A stretch of DNA of 64,000 nt from AP-15 sp963750195 (GTDB lineage: Bacteria; Pseudomonadota; Alphaproteobacteria; ATCC43930; CGMCC-115725): NCBI GenBank assembly GCA_963750195.1, contig CAVVPS010000010.1, positions 124,001 to 188,000 of the forward strand, written 5' to 3'. The translations under genes and the position numbers were made by a program. The first letter of the stretch is position 1; the number at the start of each line of letters is the position of its first letter. Below are positions 34,037 through 41,656 of this stretch, in pieces. A model generated the notes under the pieces. It saw only the letters and a list, made by a program, of their open reading frames with translations, did not search any database and was not told the DNA's origin.

Positions 34037-36715
34037 ATGCTCGACCTTTCTCCCGATATCGCGCCGCCGCAGCCGGTCCGGCTGGCGGATTACCGGCCAC
34101 CCGAATTTCTGGTCGATACCGTGGACCTGGTTTTCGACCTCGACGGCGCGAACACGTGGGTCAAGGCGCGGCTCGGCATTCGCCGCAACCCGGCGGGGGC
34201 GGACCCTAAGGGTGCGCTGCAGCTCGACGGCGAGGAGTTGGAGCTGGTCTCGGTGGCGCTCGATGGCGAGGCGCTGGGGACGAACCGCTATCGGCTGCCG
34301 GCCGAAGGCGGGCTGGTCATCGACGACGTACCGGATGCCTTCACCCTCGACATCGAAACCCTCATTGCGCCCGACAAAAACACCGCGCTGTCCGGGCTCT
34401 ATATGTCGGGCGGCAATTTCTGCACCCAATGCGAGCCCGAGGGCTTTCGCCGGATCACCTATTTCGTCGACCGGCCGGATGTAATGGCGCGCTATTCGAC
34501 GACGATCGTCGCCGACAAGGCGCAGTTTCCGGTGCTGCTGTCGAACGGTAACCCGGCCGGGTCGGGCGAGGCCGAGGGCGGGGAAGCAGGGAGGGGCCGG
34601 CACTGGGCGAAATGGGTCGACCCGCACCCCAAGCCCTCTTATCTGTTCGCGCTGGTCGCCGGCGATCTGGTCGCGGTCCGCGACCGGTTCACCACCCGCT
34701 CGGGCCGGGAGGTAGCGCTTGGGATCTGGGTGCGCCGCGGCGACGAGGACAAATGCGCCCATGCGATGGCCTCCTTAAAAAAGGCGATGCACTGGGACGA
34801 GGAGGTGTTCGGCCTCGAATACGATCTCGATGTGTTCAACATCGTCGCGGTCAGCGACTTCAATATGGGGGCGATGGAGAACAAAGGGCTCAACATCTTC
34901 AACACCCGCTATGTACTGGCCAAGCCGGAAACCGCGACCGACACCGATTACCAGAGCATCGAGGCGGTGATTGCCCACGAATACTTTCATAATTGGACCG
35001 GCAACCGGGTCACCTGCCGCGACTGGTTCCAATTGTCGCTGAAGGAGGGGCTGACCGTCTTCCGCGACCAGGAATTCTCGGCCGATCAGGGGAGCCGCGC
35101 GGTGCGCCGCATTGGCGAGGTGCGCACCCTGCGCGCGATCCAGTTTCCCGAGGATGACGGGCCGCTGGCTCACCCGGTGCGGCCCGAGAGCTATCTGCGC
35201 ATCGACAATTTCTACACGCCGACGGTCTACAACAAGGGTGCGGAATTGGTGCGGATGATCCACACCCTGATCGGCAAGGACGGGTTCCGCCGCGGCATGG
35301 ACCTCTACATCCGCCGGCACGACAACCATGCGGCGACGATCGAGGATTTCGTCGCGGCGATGCAGGATGCGAGCGGGGTCGACCTCAGCCGGTTCAAGCG
35401 GTGGTACGCGCAGGCCGGGACGCCCGAAATTACCGTCGAAGACCGCTGGGACGCGGCGACGAGCAGCTATGAGCTGACGGTCGCGCAAAAAGTGCCGCCG
35501 ACGCCCGGACAGCCCGACAAATTGCCGATGCTGATCCCGCTGGCGATGGGATTGCTGGCCGCTGACGGCGCTGAGTTGGCGACCCGGATCGAGGGCGAGA
35601 GCGAGAGCCGGGCGGGGACGCGGATCCTTGCGCTTGCCGAGGAGCGAGAGCGGTTTCGCTTTGTCGATTTGCCGGCAGCACCGGTGCCGTCGCTGCTGCG
35701 CGGCTTTTCGGCCCCGGTCAAGCTGAAGGGCATGCCGCTCGACCGGCTGAAATTTCTCGCCGTGCACGATCCCGAGCCGTTCGCGCGCTGGGAAGCAGGT
35801 CAGGAGGTCGCGACCCGCGCCCTACTCGACCGGATCGAGGCGTTGCGGCGTGGGGCAGAGCCGGCGGCGCTCGATCCCGACCTCGTGGCGGCGATGCGGC
35901 AAACCCTCGCCGATGCTGGGAAAGATCCGGCCTTCGCAGCTGAGGCGCTGATCCTGCCGACCGAGTCGTTCCTCGCCGACCAGATGGCGATCGTCGATGT
36001 CGATGCCGTTCATACGGCGCGCGAAACCGCCCGCGCCGAGATCGGCCGGGCGCTGACGGCCGCGTTCGTCGCCGCATACGAGACGTTCGCCGATCCCGGC
36101 GCTTACCGGATCGACGGCGCCGCGATCGGCCGCCGGGCGTTGCGCAACGTCTGCCTCGCCTATGTCGCCGGCGCCGATCCCGCGAAAGGAGCGGCGCTTG
36201 CCGAGGCCCAGTTCGACGCCGCGGGCAACATGACCGACGCGCTGGCGGCACTGGCGGTGCTGAGCGATCTCGACCGCCCCGAGCGCGAGGCGGCGTTGGC
36301 CCGCTTTTACGCCATGTGGGAGTCCGATCCGCTGGTGATCGACAAATGGTTCAGCCTGCAGGCGCGTTCGTCGCTGGCGGAAACGCCGCAGCGGGTTCGC
36401 GAACTCGCCGCGCACCCGGCCTTTGAGCGCAAGAACCCGAACCGAGTGCGCGCCCTCGTCGGCGCCTTCGCCCAGGGCAATCAGGTGCGGTTTCACGATC
36501 CGAGCGGCGCCGGCTACGCCTTTCTTGCCGACGAGGTCATCGCCATCGACCCGAGCAACCCGACAACGGCGGCGCGCCTGGTTCAGGCGCTCGGCGCCTG
36601 GCGTCGGCAGGACCCGGCACGCCAGGCGCTGATGCAGCGCGAGCTCGAACGCGTGCTCGCCGCCCCCGGCCTCAGCAAGAACACCTACGAGATGGTGTCG
36701 AAGAGCCTCGTCTAG
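34037..36715 (+). CDS. pepN: Aminopeptidase N
   Basis: 892-residue M1-family zinc metallopeptidase. GAMENKGLNIFNTRYVLA is the substrate motif, and the zinc site is HEYFHNWTGNRVTCRDWFQL (HExxH near residue 314, third ligand Glu in LKEGLTVFRDQEFS). The N-terminal beta domain (DLVFDLDGANTWVKARLGI, GGNFCTQCEPEGFRRITYF) and the C-terminal alpha domain are complete. It removes N-terminal residues from cytosolic peptides. Its TAG stop shares the four bases CTAG with the stop of the convergent CCA-enzyme gene. Confidence 0.96.
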   Translation: MLDLSPDIAPPQPVRLADYRPPEFLVDTVDLVFDLDGANTWVKARLGIRRNPAGADPKGALQLDGEELELVSVALDGEALGTNRYRLPAEGGLVIDDVPDAFTLDIETLIAPDKNTALSGLYMSGGNFCTQCEPEGFRRITYFVDRPDVMARYSTTIVADKAQFPVLLSNGNPAGSGEAEGGEAGRGRHWAKWVDPHPKPSYLFALVAGDLVAVRDRFTTRSGREVALGIWVRRGDEDKCAHAMASLKKAMHWDEEVFGLEYDLDVFNIVAVSDFNMGAMENKGLNIFNTRYVLAKPETATDTDYQSIEAVIAHEYFHNWTGNRVTCRDWFQLSLKEGLTVFRDQEFSADQGSRAVRRIGEVRTLRAIQFPEDDGPLAHPVRPESYLRIDNFYTPTVYNKGAELVRMIHTLIGKDGFRRGMDLYIRRHDNHAATIEDFVAAMQDASGVDLSRFKRWYAQAGTPEITVEDRWDAATSSYELTVAQKVPPTPGQPDKLPMLIPLAMGLLAADGAELATRIEGESESRAGTRILALAEERERFRFVDLPAAPVPSLLRGFSAPVKLKGMPLDRLKFLAVHDPEPFARWEAGQEVATRALLDRIEALRRGAEPAALDPDLVAAMRQTLADAGKDPAFAAEALILPTESFLADQMAIVDVDAVHTARETARAEIGRALTAAFVAAYETFADPGAYRIDGAAIGRRALRNVCLAYVAGADPAKGAALAEAQFDAAGNMTDALAALAVLSDLDRPEREAALARFYAMWESDPLVIDKWFSLQARSSLAETPQRVRELAAHPAFERKNPNRVRALVGAFAQGNQVRFHDPSGAGYAFLADEVIAIDPSNPTTAARLVQALGAWRRQDPARQALMQRELERVLAAPGLSKNTYEMVSKSLV

Positions 36716-37917
36716 TCCGCCAGTGGGGTGACGCCACCGCTTTCGGCAAGCTGTCTTAGATGGGCCAGGGTCGCCTCGCGGTCTGCGGCGAAGTCGCCTG
36801 CTTCCCACCAGCGCTCGACGGCGTCGAGCAATGCGCCGACGCGAGGGCCGGGCGGGATCCCGAGGGCGGTCACATCGTGTCCGGAAATTGGGAATTCCGG
36901 CGCCGTCCAATCGCGGGCGAGGGCGAGGAGGCTTGCCAACGGCTCCGTGCTCATGCCACTGTCTGACGCGAGCAGTAATGCGGTGTCGCGATAGCGCTCG
37001 GCACCCAGCCGGTACAGCGCGCGCCGCTGTGCTGCAGGACCCCCAAGTGGGTCGAGGAGCCAGGGTGGGGTGAGACCGCGCAGACGCTCGCGCCAGGCAT
37101 TGGGGAAATGCAGCCGCTCGGCCAACGCGGCGGCGCCGTCGGCATCGGCCTCGATCAGCGCGGCGAGGCGCCGCAGCGCGTCGGGTTCCGGCTCGATCGC
37201 GATCATCCGGTGCAGGCGGTCGAGGTGCTGTGCCTCCGGTAGCACCACTGCCAGCGCCCCGTCTTCGGCCATCATTTGCAGTGCGCGGCCAGGGTCCGGG
37301 GATTCGAGCAGGCGAATCAGCTCCTGCGCGACGCGCTCGACCGACAGGGTCGGCAGCAGATGGGCGGCGGCACGGCAGGCGGCGCGCGCCGGTTCATCGC
37401 CATCGCCGCTACCAAAGCGCGCCTCGAAACGGTAATAACGCAGCAGCCGCAGCATGTCTTCGGCGATGCGGGTGGCGGGATCGCCTACAAAGCGGACGCG
37501 GCCAGCCTGCAGATCCGCGAGGCCGCCGACCGGGTCATAGACCGCGCCGTCGGGAGCCAGGAAGATCGCGTTCATCGTAAAGTCGCGGCGCGCCGCATCG
37601 GCGGCCCAATCGGCGTCGAAGGCGACGCGTGCGCGCCGGCCATAAGTCTCGACGTCGCGGCGCAATGTCGTGATCTCGAAATGCCGCGGCGGGACCACGG
37701 CGGTCACGGTGCCATGGGCGAGACCGGTCGGCACCACCCGGATACCGGCTTTTTCCAACAGCTTGGTGACCCGCTCAGGTGGTGTCGGGGTGGCGATGTC
37801 GATGTCGCCGATCGGAAGCCCGAGCAGTGCGTCGCGCACCGCGCCGCCGACAAATCGCGCGTCCACCCCGCCCGCGGCGAGCGCATCGAGAACCGCCCGG
37901 GTCGCCGGCTCCGTCAT
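36712..37917 (-). CDS. CCA tRNA nucleotidyltransferase / poly(A) polymerase family
   Basis: 401 residues. The nucleotidyltransferase head has VGGAVRDALLGLPIGDIDIA with the two catalytic Asp residues, and ARRDFTMNAIFLAPDGAVYD. The flexible region FVGDPATRIAEDMLRLLRYY and a C-terminal helical body follow. It adds or repairs the 3' CCA of tRNA (class II). Alphaproteobacterial members of this size without an HD domain are usually CCA-adding, but a poly(A) polymerase role cannot be excluded by eye. It is in the order DUF1285, CoA pyrophosphatase, DUF6111, CCA enzyme. Confidence 0.92.
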   Translation of the reverse strand: MTEPATRAVLDALAAGGVDARFVGGAVRDALLGLPIGDIDIATPTPPERVTKLLEKAGIRVVPTGLAHGTVTAVVPPRHFEITTLRRDVETYGRRARVAFDADWAADAARRDFTMNAIFLAPDGAVYDPVGGLADLQAGRVRFVGDPATRIAEDMLRLLRYYRFEARFGSGDGDEPARAACRAAAHLLPTLSVERVAQELIRLLESPDPGRALQMMAEDGALAVVLPEAQHLDRLHRMIAIEPEPDALRRLAALIEADADGAAALAERLHFPNAWRERLRGLTPPWLLDPLGGPAAQRRALYRLGAERYRDTALLLASDSGMSTEPLASLLALARDWTAPEFPISGHDVTALGIPPGPRVGALLDAVERWWEAGDFAADREATLAHLRQLAESGGVTPLAD

Positions 37918-37959
37918 CCATTCCTGGGGGGTCGATCTGGAGCCGATGCCCGGGCTCTG

Positions 37960-38238
37960 TCATTGGGGAGCCTTAGGTTCGATGTGCCCGGGGATGATGT
38001 GCCCATTCTGCCAGCGTGGCGCCACATAGACCCCTTGCTGCGATGTGCCAAAGCCGACGGCCACGACAAACAGCACGACCGCCAACAGCACCGCGCCGAA
38101 GCCCGCAAGCCACACCCACGGCACCGAGGCCCATGGCATCGTCCCGCCTTCATGCGGCGCCCCGAGGGTGCTGACCCATAGCAGGTAAAGCGCGGTCGGC
38201 AGCAGCAGCGGCAGGACGATGGTGATGAAGACCCGCAC
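37960..38238 (-). CDS. DUF6111-family membrane protein
   Basis: 92 residues with two membrane segments: MRVFITIVLPLLLPTALYLL and WVWLAGFGAVLLAVVLFVVA. The C-terminal tail is GVYVAPRWQNGHIIPGHIEP, the conserved end of this family of unknown function. It lies between the CoA pyrophosphatase gene (9 bases upstream) and the CCA enzyme gene, its usual place in alphaproteobacteria. Confidence 0.82.
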   Translation of the reverse strand: MRVFITIVLPLLLPTALYLLWVSTLGAPHEGGTMPWASVPWVWLAGFGAVLLAVVLFVVAVGFGTSQQGVYVAPRWQNGHIIPGHIEPKAPQ

Positions 38239-38247
38239 ATTGCCTCC

Positions 38248-38933
38248 TCAGCCGGCGAGCACCTCGGCCAGGTTCACCAGCATCCCCGCCGTTGCCCCCC
38301 AGATGTTTCGGTTCTCGTACGGCAGCACGAAAGAAACTCGCCGGCGCTCTTCGAAGATCGCGCTCGGTGCGGCGGTGGTTGCTCGGGTCGAGGATGTAAG
38401 AGAGCGGTACCTCGAAGACCTCGGCCACCTCAAACGGGTCGGCGACGAGCGGAAAGGGGGGCGCCACGATGCCGACGATCGGGGTGATTTCAAACCCGGT
38501 TCCGGTCACGTAAGTGTCGAGCCGGCCGATCACGGTTACGTGATCCCGCGGCAAACCGACCTCCTCCTCGGTCTCGCGCAGCGCGGCGGCCACCGGGTCG
38601 GGATCGCCCGCCTCGATGCGGCCGCCGGGAAATGCGATCTGGCCGGCATGGGCGCTCAGATGCGGGGTCCGCTAGGGTCAGAAGCACCGACATGCCCTCG
38701 GCGCGGTCGATCAGCGGAACCAGCACCGCCGCTGGCCGCAGCGCGGTGCTGGGCGGCGTCATCCCCGGATTGAGGTCGTGGTCGCCGCGCGTGGCCCGCC
38801 TGAGCGCCGCCGCTTCGTCAGGGTCCGCGGTCCCGCCAAAACCCCGCCTTCCGGGCTGGCCCAGCCGCGCAAAACGCGCAATTGCCCAATCTTTTGACAG
38901 CCAATCGGCTCGTACGCCCCGCCCATGCGTCAC
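38248..38933 (-). CDS. CoA pyrophosphatase-like Nudix hydrolase, two frameshifts
   Basis: From GTG 38933: VTHGRGVRADWLSKDWAIAR, then ALRPAAVLVPLIDRAEGMSV. One extra G at about 38672 breaks the frame; removing it gives LTLRTPHLSAHAGQIAFPGG, the NudL/CoA pyrophosphatase signature, and the Nudix residues PVAAALRETEEEVGL. A second extra base at about 38353 separates SYILDPSNHRRTERDL from EERRRVSFVLPYENRNIWG and TAGMLVNLAEVLAG, the family end. It would cleave CoA to phosphopantetheine and 3',5'-ADP. Confidence 0.82.
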
Positions 38934-38980
38934 TGACCCGTCCCCCGATCCCTCGCTGCGCGCTGGTGCTGCGGCGGCTA

Positions 38981-39531
38981 TTACCAGTCCGGTCCCGGAT
39001 CGCCCAGGCTGAAGAAAGCGCCGTTGCTCCAAACCCCGAACTGGCTGGCGCCGGCGATCTCCACTTCGGCGCCGAGATCGACCAGATCATAAAAAACCGA
39101 TCGCACCAGCCTCGCCTCGAGCGCGCCGCGCACGAGTATATAGGGTGCGGGCTCGCCGCTCGCTGCGGTCTCGACGCGCAGCCGATTGTCCGGCCCCGCC
39201 GTCACAATGTCGTCCAGATTGGTCCGGAAGATCAGCCGCCGGTCGCGGCCTTCACCCATCGACAGTCAGTTCCACGGCAAGAAACGGAACGTCCTCGACC
39301 TCGATACGACCGCGCTCGGCCGGGGTTACGAGCCAATAGGATCCATCTGCTTCGCGACGCAGGACGGAGGCGAAGAGCTTGACAAGCGGCAGGCGGCCGA
39401 TTGGAGATCCACGATAAAACCAAGTGCCGTCGCGGGCGATGCGGATGTCGAGATCGCCGCAATCGATCGGCAACGGCCGGCCTGGTACTAGGAGTACTTT
39501 GTGGGGAATTGCCGGAGCCGGTATTTTCCAT
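38981..39531 (-). CDS. DUF1285 protein, frameshifted
   Basis: The conserved start DCGDLDIRIARDGTWFYRGS, PIGRLPLVKLFASVLRREAD and SYWLVTPAERGRIEVEDVPF identify DUF1285. An extra G in GGG near 39255 causes a stop; removing it gives LTVDGEGRDRRLIFRTNLDD and the conserved end FGVWSNGAFFSLGD at 38981. The N-terminus is also uncertain: ATG 39531 (MENTGSGNSPQS) is one frame off PLPIDCGD, suggesting another break near 39480. Function unknown. It is the first gene of the block leading to the CCA enzyme and is divergent from moxR. Confidence 0.8.
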
Positions 39532-39575
39532 CAGGCTCGCACCCGCCGAACAGCTTGAAAGAGGGATCTTAACTT

Positions 39576-40584
39576 TTGTCCTCTCCTCCGCACGTCAACA
39601 CTGCCTCCGCCGATCTCGTCGCCGAGGTCGAAGCGCTGGGGCGAAGCCTCAGCCTGGCCCGGGCGCGAATCGGTGAAATCATCTTTGGCCAGCAGGAGGT
39701 CGTCGAGCAAGCCCTGATCACCTTGCTGTGCGGCGGTCACGCGTTGTTGATCGGCGTTCCGGGCCTTGCCAAGACCCGGCTCGTCGAGACCTTGGGGGCG
39801 ATCCTCGGGCTCGACGAGAAGCGCATTCAATGCACGCCCGATCTGATGCCGGCCGACATTCTGGGCTCCGAGGTGCTCGAGGAAAGCGACGCCGGGCGGC
39901 GCTCTTTCCGCTTCATCCCTGGGCCGGTTTTTTGCCAGCTGCTGATGGCCGACGAGATCAACCGGGCAAGCCCGCGCACGCAATCGGCGCTGCTGCAGGC
40001 GATGCAGGAAGGCCGCGTCTCGATCGCCGGCCAATATCATCAGCTGCCGCGGCCGTTTCACGTGCTGGCGACGCAAAATCCGCTCGAGCAGGAAGGCACC
40101 TATCCGCTGCCCGAAGCGCAGCTCGACCGCTTTCTGCTGCAGATCGACGTCGATTATCCCGATCGCGAGGCGGAGCGCGAAATGCTGATCGCGACGACCG
40201 GCATCGCCGAGGACCGGCCAAGGCCGGCGATGAATGTCGCCGAGCTGACGGCGGCGCAACGCCTGGTGCGCCGCATACCCGGTGGGTGAAAGCGTCGTCG
40301 AGGCAATCCTGGAGCTGGTCCGCTCCGGCCGGCCAAATGGCGCCGCGGCCGAGGGGATCACGCGCTTTGTCTCGTGGGGACCGGGTCCGCGCGCCAGCCA
40401 GGCCTTGATGCTCGCCTGCCGCGCGCGCGCGCTGATTGACGGCCGGTTCAGCCCGTCGGTTGACGATGTCGTGGCCTTGGCGCCGCCGGTGCTGCGGCAT
40501 CGCATGGCGGTCAGCTTTGCCGGGCGGGCCGAGGGGGTCACGGTGGCTCGGGTCATCGAGCGAATATCGGCGCCGTTCCGGTGA
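39576..40584 (+). CDS. MoxR-family AAA+ ATPase, frameshifted
   Basis: TTG 39576 follows AAAGAGGGATC. Walker A is GVPGLAKTRLVETLG, Walker B LLMADEINRASPRTQSALLQ, sensor 1 VLATQNPLEQEGTYPLPEAQ and the arginine finger region LDRFLLQIDVDYPD. One extra G at about 40281 ends the first frame after RRIPGG; dropping it continues RRIPVGESVVEAILELVRSG and the lid domain YGP-like SWGPGPRASQALML to 40584, about 336 residues. MoxR proteins act as chaperone-like remodellers for VWA or metalloenzyme partners; the partners are the next genes. Confidence 0.9.
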
Positions 40585-41519
40585 ATTCTACCCCCTCGCG
40601 ACCGCTCGCTTCCCTGCTCACGCGCCAGAGGACGCCCGTGGCCGCTTTGCGCGACCGCGCCGAGCAGGCTGCAGCGGGATTGCCGCCACTGCTGGTCGCG
40701 GCGGAACGCGTCGCCGCCAACGTTGCGCAGGGCGTGCACGGGCGTCGCCGTGTCGGGCAAGGGGAGACCTTCTGGCAGTTCCGGCAATATGCGCCGGGTG
40801 ACGCTGCGAGTCGCATCGATTGGCGCCAGAGCGCCAAGTCCCAGCGCCTCTACGTCCGTGAAACCGAATGGGAAGCCGCGCAGAGCGTCTGGCTCTGGCG
40901 TGACGCGTCGGCCTCGATGGATTACAGCTCGGCTCAGTATATTCCCGGCGCTGATTGGCCGACCAAGCGCGATCGCGCCGAATTGCTGCTCGTCGCACTT
41001 GCGAGCCTGTTGGTGCGCGGCGGCGAGCGGCTGACGTCGCTCGGAAGCGGCGTAGCCCCGATCAGCGGACGCGCTGCGCTGTCGCGGATCGTCGAGCTGA
41101 TCGCCCAGCGGGCCGGGGCCGGAAGCCTCCCCGCCTTCGAGCCGCTGCCGCGCGCCGGCCAGTTGGTTCTGATCGGCGATTTTCTGTCTCCGCTCGACAC
41201 GGTCAATGCCGCGCTCGCCCGCTTTGCCGGCGCCGGCCTCAAAGGGCATCTGCTTCAGATCGTGGACCCGGCCGAAGAGGACTTGCCGTTCGATGGGCGG
41301 GTGCGGTTCGCAGGGATAGAGGAGCGTGACGAGGTCGTCATCAGCCGCGTCGAGAGCATCCGCGACGATTACGCGAGCCGCTTTCTCGATCACCGCGCCG
41401 GTCTCGGCGCGATCGCCGGGCGGCTCGGTTGGACGTTCGGAGTTCATCGTACTGATCGCTCGCCCGGGCTGGCGCTACTGGCGCTCTTTGAAGCGTTGTC
41501 GGGTGAACAGCGGCGATGA
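40581..41519 (+). CDS. DUF58 domain protein
   Basis: 312 residues from GTG 40581, overlapping the moxR stop (GTGA). The DUF58 hallmark is GRRRVGQGETFWQFRQYAPG followed by RIDWRQSAKSQRLYVRETEW and WLWRDASASMDYSS, a VWA-like fold with a degenerate metal-ion site. It normally works with the MoxR ATPase in cell-envelope or cofactor assembly. No membrane segment is seen. Confidence 0.9.
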   Translation: MNSTPSRPLASLLTRQRTPVAALRDRAEQAAAGLPPLLVAAERVAANVAQGVHGRRRVGQGETFWQFRQYAPGDAASRIDWRQSAKSQRLYVRETEWEAAQSVWLWRDASASMDYSSAQYIPGADWPTKRDRAELLLVALASLLVRGGERLTSLGSGVAPISGRAALSRIVELIAQRAGAGSLPAFEPLPRAGQLVLIGDFLSPLDTVNAALARFAGAGLKGHLLQIVDPAEEDLPFDGRVRFAGIEERDEVVISRVESIRDDYASRFLDHRAGLGAIAGRLGWTFGVHRTDRSPGLALLALFEALSGEQRR

Positions 41520-41656
41520 GAAATTGCCAGGGTCTATCGACCCGCCTCGGCACGCTCGGCAGCCCAGGACTCTCTCCGGGGACGCGAGAGAAAGGGACCC
41601 AGACCATTGGCTGGGTGGGTGAGGGTGCCGTCGGCAAGTTCGCGGTGAGTTGAGCG

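Noticed and set aside
39531..41447. 638-codon minus-strand open frame opposite moxR and DUF58
   Set aside because: No protein-like signature; it mirrors two well recognised plus-strand genes.
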